Positions 57,501-64,000 of a stretch of 64,000 nucleotides of DNA are shown one piece after another; position 1 is the stretch's first letter, and every line of letters begins with the position of its first letter. The notes beneath the pieces are model-generated. The model had not been told where the DNA came from, searched no databases, and was given only the letters and a program-made list of their open reading frames with translations. The position numbers and the translations under genes were made by a program. The DNA lies in assembly GCA_023630585.1 (NCBI GenBank), contig CM042542.1, positions 25,246,788-25,310,787 on the forward strand. The letters run 5' to 3'. This DNA comes from Cranoglanis bouderius. Taxonomy: Eukaryota > Chordata > Actinopteri > Siluriformes > Cranoglanididae.

Positions 57501-58467
57501 ACATGTGCTCAAAACACGTGATATCATTAAACCCTATCTTATACTGTTCCGAATACCCGACAGCCTTCTGCAACGACACAGCTATGGTTTGCAGTTCTGT
57601 GAATGATTTTTGGGGGTTTAGAAAATGTGCCAGACAGATTGCAAAACACAGATTGTTAGATTTGTTTACGGGGCAGAACAGATTCATCCTATTCCTACTG
57701 ATTACCTCGTTATGGGCGAGATCACGCACTTTTCGATAACCACCACCTTGTTTACTCCGTGCTACAGTTACTTTTAGATCTAAACTATCGTCAACCCGCA
57801 CATCTGTGTTACTCTGCATAATCTTCTCGAGCTGATTTATGAATATGTCCACACAATAGTCGTTGCTAGGTGACAAGACTGCATTAACATCAGAGTTTAG
57901 ACTAGGACCGCTCAGCGTTATGTTAATTAACCCGCCATCCCCTGCCAACAGTCTGGAAAATGATACTATTTCCACCATTATATCGTGTAGAAATATAGTG
58001 TATGTGGCCATGTCTACATCAGGTAGCACCCTTAGATTTATACGTCGATGTATCTCCACACTATTGAATCTAGGTCTCGCAACAATCGTGTATTCACCTA
58101 TATCACCACCCTCTCTTACAAGTTTGTCGATAGCGTCGCTTGTTAACACTATATTTTGTTGTGTATCATGTGAATGATGCGATAAATCATCCACACACAC
58201 CCCACCCTGTTGTGAATTTAAAATGTCAAATGAGTCTAATGCCGAATCTGGCTGTTGTTCTGTCCGGACAACCGATATTGATCTCACCATGTTTAATAAA
58301 TTCACCAACGTGTCGTTTGTAGATGTGTGTCTATTCATATCCTCTAGTGTCTGAATTAAATAACACAATGTTTCGGTGTTGGTTCTCTGATCGCCTAGGT
58401 CGTCTTGTCTAAATCTAGATACTCGTCCGTGATCACAACATTCCTCATCCCGACAACGTTTTGCCAT
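54493..58467 (-). CDS. Protein-primed family B DNA polymerase with OTU-like N-terminal segment
   Basis: 1,324 aa, intact, ATG at 58,467. An N-terminal unknown region (1-260) is followed by a cysteine-protease-like segment: NNLCFAICLAHF (Cys about 273) and LHDGHYFMI (His about 358). Next is a Cys/His-rich stretch (about 372-486) with many CxxC pairs. The exonuclease has YDFET (about 503), AHNASGFDN (about 561) and YGRND (about 685). Polymerase motif A is DFTSLYP (about 906), motif B is KLLLNSLWG (about 1,090) and motif C is YSDTDS (about 1,187). These are the hallmarks of Polinton PolB, which replicates linear DNA from a protein primer. The OTU-like label is inference from the spacing of Cys and His. 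QQGG at 86-89 may be a protease site. Confidence 0.95.
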   Translation of the reverse strand: MAKRCRDEECCDHGRVSRFRQDDLGDQRTNTETLCYLIQTLEDMNRHTSTNDTLVNLLNMVRSISVVRTEQQPDSALDSFDILNSQQGGVCVDDLSHHSHDTQQNIVLTSDAIDKLVREGGDIGEYTIVARPRFNSVEIHRRINLRVLPDVDMATYTIFLHDIMVEIVSFSRLLAGDGGLINITLSGPSLNSDVNAVLSPSNDYCVDIFINQLEKIMQSNTDVRVDDSLDLKVTVARSKQGGGYRKVRDLAHNEVISRNRMNLFCPVNKSNNLCFAICLAHFLNPQKSFTELQTIAVSLQKAVGYSEQYKIGFNDITCFEHMLNIKIVVFHRSNTGMLEKFMTSDARHHNTVFLYLHDGHYFMIKKLNAFIGTPYVCDYCYQGFTSRRDHRCKYVCDVCNDPDCYKQPVKTRHCIDCSRYCKSDYCYYAHKRPASGQEHAQCDVTKYCQKCNRRYHVSATNSKKHTCVGAVCVHCRAETVNGGVHQCFIQPTKIEPPSDKYIFYDFETQCVNGKHKANFVCAITFKGEEFTAAGPDCVERLVKKFRRPRYRNFTWIAHNASGFDNFILLEYFTNAGHTLKITMQGCRVILMCDDTFKQRFIDSYSFIPMRLAMTPAALNLNCAEKGYFPHIFNRKENEDYIGPYPDKHFYGYETMSDKERALFDEWYATVSGKVFDFKEELSMYGRNDVILLREACLKYRYEFIQCTKLDPFRYTTLAACCMAVYKTHFLPKDTLALTHNNAYTHQNKTYSNISIEWLEYVKTSRGLDIQHALNRGEMMIGKYHLDGYYEKDGVKKAFEFNGCMFHGHECLYNPNHTHPLSKVSYGTLRRQFDDKVEILTHTYGLDVEVMWECDWNKAKQTDVDVMAFMATYTHPERLKPREALFGGCTNAYKLYHKVDIGEKIRYVDFTSLYPYCQAKKCYPIGHPQIIFKDFEPLENYYGFVKATVLPPRKLLHPVLPYRTGGKLMFPLCRTCADQQNQTPPCRHDDEERSISGCWVSIELLKAVEKGYVVTKVDEVWHFPQRSETLFCDYVKTFLQYKQEASGFPVSVVTDADKEAYIADYFEKEGIKLNHDKIILNPARRSINKLLLNSLWGRFSMRENLPCTELLSDPEQFAQHIFGGGHDVKHFSFVSDTVALIQWCYTDGKCGQTRDINIFLGAFTTAHARLELYDLMDKLGDRLLYSDTDSVIFTSRDGDWDPPLGPYLGNLTDEIGDGDHIVEFCSGGPKTYGYRTAKGSVCMKVKGITLNAVNSKAIRLDTLIGLVDHYVVAGDNGRHILAHTDSIARDKKRFTLHNRTVVKKFKVVYNKRVLLPDFTTIPYGF

Positions 58468-58585
58468 TTTAAAAAAGAAATTTATTTAAACAACAACCTT
58501 GATAACTGTAAACATAAAACAAAAACACTACCAAATAACGACTATCACAAACACACTACCACTAACAACTAACACTAATCACATG

Positions 58586-58592
58586 TTTTATA
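58586..58592 (-). promoter_or_regulatory. TATA box candidate for PolB
   Basis: TATAAAA on the minus strand about 120 bp upstream of the PolB ATG. A second TTATATA lies about 20 bp further upstream. No other promoter evidence. Confidence 0.4.
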
Positions 58593-58632
58593 ATGATTGG
58601 GGTATATAAGGCTTTTTTTCTTTTTTTCCAAC

Positions 58633-59140
58633 TCACCCGAGTTTGTGTTTGAGCAGGTGTACAATCTCTTTTAACAAATCAGTCGTTAGTTTTTGATCCT
58701 CTGCTATTCGTTGGGTTTGGCGGCCGTACAATGTCTGTTTTGCTAAAATGTGGTTAAAATATATCCCGTATTGTTGTTGTGTAGCGATTAAATCCCGAGC
58801 ATAACATTCCTGCTTCTTTTCAAGAATATCCAGACGATCCTCAATGGGCTTGAGACAGATCCGTATCGTGTCGATTAAATGTTGATTAACGTTTTCCGTT
58901 TCCCGACTGTATGCCTCCTGGTTTGATGGTAGAGGTTGTGTGTCGACATCCGTGATTTGCGTTTCTACCTCCTCGTACGCATGTACCGGGGTAAACTCCA
59001 CCGCATCCCATGATTCTAGCAGGTTGTCATCCCAGCTAATACCATCACACGTATTGTCGTCGGAAGACTTATCCACGAACACCTCTGTGGTAAAAAGAAC
59101 ACTTTGGTTATCGTATTAATTAGGTAAAAGCTAAAACAAC

Positions 59141-59172
<32 letters not shown>

Positions 59173-59784
59173 TAACATATATGGCACCTACCATCTGACA
59201 CGCCGCTCGATTGTCTCGCGCGTTTTCGGAAGGGGTTTGTCGATGGGTTTTCTGAATTATCTACACGACCAACAGACTCCGTGTGGATCTGCGCTATTGT
59301 AATCTCTTTACACTCATCTGGTTTAAAAACGCTACGGATGATAGGCTGTGGTGTCTGATTAGCGCATCCAGATACGCCGGTCTTGTTTACAAGACTTGAT
59401 AAACCTACTGATGAAAACAGTCATATGACATAAGTACAATTTTAACATTTTTCAACAATCATGTAAACATTTTTCAACAAACATGTAAACATTACAATAC
59501 CACATACAGAGTGGGGGGATATTCACACTCTCTCGCTGTGTCACGCGCTCTGAGACCGGTCTATCATACGGCTTCGATCCTACGGTCAGCCAAATAACAG
59601 ACGCTTTAATACTATACATAACATCATACATTATAATTACCACAGGGGTATGTGTACAACATTTATACGCACCGCTCGCTTGGTTCAGGTAACAAATCTC
59701 ATCAACAATAGCTTCAATTTCGTTCACATCACCTGGATCGTTAGAGAACCTGTTTAAGCATTTTACATCAGAACAACGTCTCAT
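58633..59784 (-). CDS. Three-exon Polinton accessory gene, unknown function
   Basis: Three minus-strand exons keep one frame: 59,784-59,673 (ATG, MRRCSDVKCLNRF), 59,407-59,192 and 59,084-58,633. Donors are GAGCG then GTGCGT, and GATG then GTAGGT; acceptors are TTTTCATCAG and TTTACCACAG. Both introns (265 and 107 nt) are phase 1, and the total is 780 nt (259 aa). The first exon has EIEAIVDEICYLNQ; the middle exon is Ser/Pro-rich with a basic RKRARQ, a possible nuclear signal; the last is acidic (WDDNLLESWD) and then a coiled coil (IEDRLDILEKKQECY, LTTDLLKEIVHLLKHKL). It may be a regulatory or fibre-like protein. An earlier exon near 59,833 (ATGGCCGTCTATC with GTGAGT donor) does not fit in phase. 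Splicing is predicted, not shown. Confidence 0.55.
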
Positions 59785-59849
59785 AATTCTTAACAACAAC
59801 AATAATAAAAACATAATAATAAACATACTCACTGTTATGATAGACGGCC

Positions 59850-60355
59850 ATCTTCTCTGGAAATAGTCTTACAAACCAAACTAACAAAAACTTCTCGGAA
59901 AACAGTTTGAGAGCGATGTTTCTCTACGCACACCCGAACGCTTCGATCCGTCGGCGTGTCTAACCCCCGCGTTTTTAAAACAACGTCTCTCAGTACGCAC
60001 ACACATAGTGGTTGTAAAAACTCATTAACATATAATTCTTCGTGAAACACACACACACAGACAGACAGAAGACAGGAAAAAGCCATAAATGTACTGTCAT
60101 AAATTACACATGTTCATGGGACCTTCACGAGAGTTCGTAATTACGCTTCTAGGGTCTTTAGGAGTTCACGGGGCAGTCATTGTAACAGATAATTGCACTA
60201 AAAAATCACAGGTAAGTATACAAACCATAGCTCTTTAACTATTTGTTTGTTTTTTAAAAACACTAACTCCAGGTCACACACTAGCACACGCACAGGGCGG
60301 TAGGGGGGTAGGTGGCCTGAAAAAGTGTGAAATCCTTGGGATTACCCCCATTAGA

Positions 60356-60400
<45 letters not shown>

Positions 60401-60882
60401 CAGTCAGGATGCAGGAAAAGTCTGGATTATTTAATCAGTGTTTAAACAAAAGTTTTCAGAACGTACACATGTAGATGACTAAAAATTTTTAATTTAATCT
60501 TTTTGTGTGTTTTGTGTTCTCATATTTTGGTCGTGTTGTTATCTGTATTATTGAATATGATAATTGTATAAAAAGTATTATTGGCTAAAATGAGTTAAGA
60601 ATGACGCAGGATAATCAGATTCGATTCCACAAAAGAATAACTCAGATGGTTTTTAATTGTTTGAGATTTTGTTTTCGATGAAAGAAATCAACATCATATA
60701 GCATCGAGGTGCTGTAGAAATTTTATACATACTACACAATTTTTCTCAACAACGTAATCAACAAAATGTTTCAGCAGTTTCACAAACATCAGTCTGTTCA
60801 TTTACTGAAACACTCTTACAAATCAATTTAACAAAAAACTTTGACCCGTCCACGGCTTTTATTTAACCAACAGCTTTTTCAG

Positions 60883-60944
<62 letters not shown>

Positions 60945-61422
60945 GAGGACAAGCAACGTTATAAACCACACATGTTCACGCTTCATTCACGAGACCCCCG
61001 TATTTACGCTTCTAGGGTCTTTAGGAGTTCACGTAGGGACAGTCGTTGTAACAAATAATTGCGCTAATAAAAACAGATAAGTATACAACCCATAGCTCTT
61101 TAACTATTTGTTTGTTTTTAAAACACTAACTCCAGGTCACACACGAGCACACGCACAGGGCGGTAGGGGGTAGGTGGCCTGAAAAAGTGTGAAATCCTTG
61201 GGATTACCCCCATTAGCACACACCCACACTGACACAAAAGACGACACCACTCATTTCAACACGTATTCTTGGTGAAATACACATCGTCCTTCTAAGGGTT
61301 TGGGAAACTCATGGATCAACCACCGTGTGGGTAATACGGATCCACTTCTATGTTTTATCCACAACTATTTATTTAATCAATAGCTTTTTCAACACACACA
61401 TAGAGGGGGTGTAAAAAACCAT

Positions 61423-61430
<8 letters not shown>
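59850..61430. repeat. Right subterminal region of the Polinton: tandem modules, no gene
   Basis: A unit of about 260 bp at 60,100-60,356 (GTTCACG, GTAACAGATAATTGCACTA, CATAGCTCTTTAACTATTTG, GGCGGTAGG, CTTGGGATTACCCCCATTAG) is repeated at 60,970-61,217. Between them are (CA)n tracts (60,359-60,396 and 60,885-60,941), a stretch matching the Bcl-2-like gene tail (60,655-60,790) and TTGGCTAAAATGAGTTAAGAA (about 60,583). The block GAAGGACGATGTG, found in the old fragment at about 35,922, is present inverted near 61,285. No open frame of note. Confidence 0.8.
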
Positions 61431-61479
<49 letters not shown>

Positions 61480-61654
61480 CACGCACACATGGGAAATGCA
61501 ACTCCTCACAGACAGACAGAGGACAGGAAAAAATAAACATAAATGTACAGCCATAAATTACACATGTTCATGAGGCCTTCAGAAATCCATAAATTATACA
61601 AATGTCAGGGGGTCATAAATCAATTTTTGACATAAAGTATATGATATAACTACT
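61430..61654 (-). repeat. Right terminal inverted repeat of the Polinton
   Basis: About 220 bp, the reverse complement of 44,735-44,955 with few differences, beginning (reading inward) AGTAGTTATATCATATAC and ending at a (GT)n tract (CA on the plus strand, 61,424-61,486). Confidence 0.9.
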
Positions 61655-61660
61655 CACGTA
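61655..61660. other. Polinton target-site duplication (right)
   Basis: CACGTA after the element end AACTACT, followed by the LTR sequence TTATGCTAATCAGCC. Confidence 0.92.
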
Positions 61661-62451
61661 TTATGCTAATCAGCCCCTTGTCCATGTGGATGAGTGGTTC
61701 CACACTCTTCAATGATGAGTGGATTATTAAACTTTGTCCTGAAACTTGCATGTACATATCAGAACAATCTACACAAATTTCCTTACTCTTATGATTTAGG
61801 AAATCACTCAATGAACACATTCATACCAAACAAGACATGTTTGACTATACTTAAAGTACATTACTAATATTTAAAACACAATGATCCTCCTAGGGCTACT
61901 ACACTAATACATGATTAAATGAAATAATTAGTGGCAACTTAAAGGTGATACACATGACGAAAATAGAACAACACATGGTAGGACATAGGTGATTGCAGTT
62001 GTTCAAAGATGTATTAATTCCCACAGTCGTTGCTCCTGGTAGGCGCCGATTGTGGAATGTGTGAGTCCTTGTGTGGAATTGTGGAATGTGTAATCTTTGT
62101 GACTGAGCGAAAAGGTCTCTCCTTTCTTCCACAATTTATTGGCCTTACTGGTCTGGCCCAAAAGGCCTAAATCACTGCATTTGAGAGCAGTGTCTGTGGT
62201 CGAGAGGGTTCAGCCCTGGGTCAAGGAGGCCTTTAACGCTTGCCGTGTTGGTTGAGATAAGGCAGATGCACATGCTGGATTTAAGTGGCTCCTGGGTGTC
62301 TGGGGTGGATTCCTTGTTTTATGGCTCCCTGAGTGGAGACATTTTGGTACAGAGTTTCTTGTGGGTTCTCTGGCTGAGAAGGCCCATTGTTTTATTTCTT
62401 CTGGTTATAATTGTGTGAATTATATGATGCTGCTTGTGCTGAGGCATTACA
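61661..62451 (-). repeat. 5' LTR, segment 2 (after the Polinton)
   Basis: Matches 38,160-38,951 with few differences and ends TTACA. Together with 43,628-44,734 it rebuilds one LTR of about 1.9 kb. Confidence 0.92.
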
Positions 62452-62455
62452 ATAA
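62452..62455. other. Target-site duplication of LTR retrotransposon (right)
   Basis: ATAA after the LTR, matching 37,055-37,058. Confidence 0.75.
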
Positions 62456-62621
62456 CTAACCCGGATCTGGCTTTAGAGTCTGGGCCACTTCTGGCGATGA
62501 CTATGCTTGGTTCAATCAGATGCCCTAATATTTATAACAGTAGCAAATATATTTAGATATAATGCAACATATTCTTTTATATGCTTTTATTTATTATAAA
62601 CACACGTCGTTGTGCTCTCAG

Positions 62622-63000
62622 GTGATTTCATCTCCACTCACACAGCAGTGGGAGGGGTTTGTACCTGTAGTAGTGGGAGATGGCAGCCATGTTTGTGCGG
62701 GTAGGACACGAACAAAACAAGAGATATGGGACCATTTAGATAAAACAATTGGGGTAAACATCGATTCACATTTACTTTTCGAGTATCGTACTTGCAGATG
62801 TTCATAAAGGACCTTGTAAAAAGTGAATGTTCACGCTGCACTAATCTTTGACGAGCAGCACTCTGACCCGTGTATATACAAGTAGAAAGAGCAGGTCGTT
62901 TGTATTTTTACTTTCCACACTCTTCTCATTTTTATGAACGCAATTGAATTATGCAAACCTTGTTTTTATTCCATATTTCTTCAGGGACAATAAAGGTTTT
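62622..63000 (+). other. Candidate terminal exon with poly-A signal
   Basis: An acceptor-like TTGTGCTCTCAG ends at about 62,621. It is followed by a frame open for 62 codons (to TAA near 62,807; motifs QQWEGFVPVVVGDGSHVC, EYRTCRC) and an AATAAA near 62,986. In the frame set by the phase-1 exon at 34,692 it would stop after about 27 codons. Which frame, if any, is used is unclear. No family recognised. Confidence 0.3.
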
Positions 63001-63256
63001 TAGTGAGAGTTATGAGGATTTGTTTTTATTATTAAGTAATACGCTACTATAACTCCACACATTTTTTTTCAGTGGTGGCTTTTAAGCTGGGCAGATGAAC
63101 GCTGTCTGTATATTCAAACACTGGTAACCTTTGTTATTACACATATATTTCACAGAAAGGCTTGTGTAAGTTTTAAGTTTACATTCATACTGAGCTTGAA
63201 AATGGTACATAGAGGACTAATTACAAATCTTGCATAACACTGATGTGTTTCTGTAG

Positions 63257-63306
63257 CCGGTGGAGACTGATAAAGGTGTCCACGCCTCGAGGTTCTGGAT
63301 CAACAG
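63257..63306 (+). other. Candidate 50-nt internal exon
   Basis: Flanked by a good acceptor (GTGTTTCTGTAG) and a GT donor (CAACAG then GTCGGT). One frame reads PVETDKGVHASRFWIN. It is GC-richer than the flanks. Too short to identify; it could belong to the same unrecognised host gene. Confidence 0.25.
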
Positions 63307-64000
63307 GTCGGTTTTGGAATTCAGTCAATTTTACTGTTTAAAACATTATTCACAGTGTTACTGTAGAGTTTAGTTAGGTGACCGTTTTTAGGTGAACTGA
63401 TATAAGCCTTTTTAAAAACACGACTGAAACGAATTAAATGGATAAAAGCTTTCTATAAAGACAAATTGGCATTTTTAGTTCCCCAAAGAACCTTTTAGTG
63501 GTTGTTAAAAATGTAACTATTTTGGACTCTTTGATTGTACAGCAAGGTTCTATTTGTTTTATTTATTTATTTTATTCTTATTTTTGTTTGTCAGCTTACA
63601 GCAAACAATCTTGTTTATCATGCAGCTTCATGTTAATATATAAATAGACTATTTTTCATGTCAGTTGATGTTCATAATGTATTAACTGATGTTAACATTC
63701 AGCTTTTAAAATAAAAATGTTGGTAACATTTTGCAATAAGGTTTTATTTGTTAACATGAAATAACGATGAACAAAACCTTTTCAAACACTGTATCTGTTA
63801 TCATTAGGTAGAGTTCATTACACCGCCCCGCATCTAGAACAAAAGTTTATGCTGTTTTGCAAATCCCACTTGTTTTTACCTATTTTGGTCACGTTGAGTT
63901 CAAATACGCCACTGAAAATTCCCTCACGTACAGTTTTCCCACAAAATAAGAATGAAGTTTTTTATAATTTAGCTATGATTATATTGCTTTCAGGGTTTTA
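63307..64000. other. No gene seen
   Basis: AT-rich sequence to the window end, with TTTATT-type simple stretches near 63,555. No coding signal. Confidence 0.5.

Larger units (their letters stand above)
44735..61654. mobile_element. Complete Maverick/Polinton (adintovirus-type) element
   Basis: 16,920 bp with inverted ends starting AG, a 6-bp duplication CACGTA, and an empty site preserved in the other LTR. It encodes the hallmark Polinton set: protein-primed PolB, DDE integrase with chromodomain, A32/FtsK-type packaging ATPase, adenain-like protease, hexon-like major and penton-like minor capsid proteins, plus accessory genes. Left-arm genes run right and right-arm genes run left. By known families it belongs with the animal adintoviruses (Polinton-like viruses with integrase). 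Damage seen: a Tc1 insertion in the penton-like gene and one frameshift each in the integrase and major capsid genes. It is named from gene content; I have not placed it in a genus. Confidence 0.95.
37059..62451 (-). mobile_element. Gag-only LTR retrotransposon, split by a Polinton
   Basis: Two long LTRs (37,059-38,951 and 43,628-44,734 plus 61,661-62,451) with TG...CA ends flank a 4.68-kb interior. A 4-bp duplication (ATAA) brackets the whole. Orientation is minus: the polypurine tract (38,952-38,965) lies next to the 37,059-38,951 LTR, and gag is on the minus strand. Only gag is found; there is no protease, RT or integrase, so it depended on a helper. The LTR pair differ at only a few sites, which means recent insertion. 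The Polinton lies inside the 5' LTR in element sense. Confidence 0.9.

Noticed and set aside
59833..59851. Extra first exon (ATGGCCGTCTATC) for the spliced Polinton gene
   Set aside because: The donor is good, but its phase does not fit either nearby acceptor of the next exon, and joining gives an early stop.
44735..61654. Herpesvirus-transposon fusion (Teratorn-like) or nucleocytoplasmic large virus fragment
   Set aside because: Gene content, 17-kb size, 6-bp duplication and integrase fit a Polinton; no herpesvirus, piggyBac or large-virus core genes are present.
1..64000. CRISPR arrays, rRNA, tRNA genes
   Set aside because: No spaced direct-repeat array of that kind and no recognisable tRNA or rRNA sequence. 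The only regular arrays are microsatellites.

Overview
The window is nuclear DNA from a teleost fish. This is inferred from the dense mix of fish-type LINEs (RTE, L1, Tx1-like, L2), a Tc1/mariner element, ribonuclease-inhibitor-type LRR exons of the NLRC3-like NLR kind, and many CA/GA/TA microsatellites. The species cannot be told from the sequence. Host genes are sparse: an intact but intronless dhodh (11,873-13,096, minus), two LRR exons (22,859-23,395, minus), and a secreted-protein first exon present three times (one inverted copy at 216-303, two direct copies at 33,512-33,599 and 34,692-34,779).

From 1 to 31,980 the window is mainly LINE remains. A nearly full-length Tx1-like LINE (about 23,947-29,479) sits inside a (GA)n/(TC)n microsatellite. 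Positions 1-2,316 are an inverted copy of 31,976-34,996, so the same flanking DNA occurs at both ends of about 30 kb of repeats.

From 35.5 to 62.5 kb there is a three-level nest. (1) A minus-strand, gag-only LTR retrotransposon (LTRs about 1.9 kb, 4-bp duplication ATAA) spans 37,059-62,451. (2) Its upstream LTR was split by a complete Maverick/Polinton of the adintovirus type, 44,735-61,654 (16.9 kb), with inverted ends starting AGTAGTTATATC and a 6-bp target duplication CACGTA. The other LTR preserves the empty site at 38,154-38,159. (3) The Polinton penton-like gene was split by a 1.5-kb Tc1-like element (48,382-49,890, TA duplication).

The Polinton is laid out like a virus. Rightward on the left arm are two unknown or accessory proteins, a possible Bcl-2-like protein, a DDE integrase with chromodomain, a penton-like minor capsid protein, a small basic membrane-active core protein, a hexon-like major capsid protein and an adenain-like protease. 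Leftward on the right arm are a spliced accessory gene, a protein-primed family B DNA polymerase with an OTU-like N-terminal segment, a packaging ATPase and two small conserved proteins. The two arms converge near 52.5-52.65 kb. Together these supply integration, replication, packaging, capsid assembly and maturation. The integrase and major capsid genes each carry one frameshift and the penton gene is interrupted, so this copy is inactive as read, but it is very young: the LTRs it lies in are nearly identical.

The diverged end of an older Polinton (35,557-36,796) lies just outside the LTR element, in what looks like a host intron. After 62,452 host sequence resumes.
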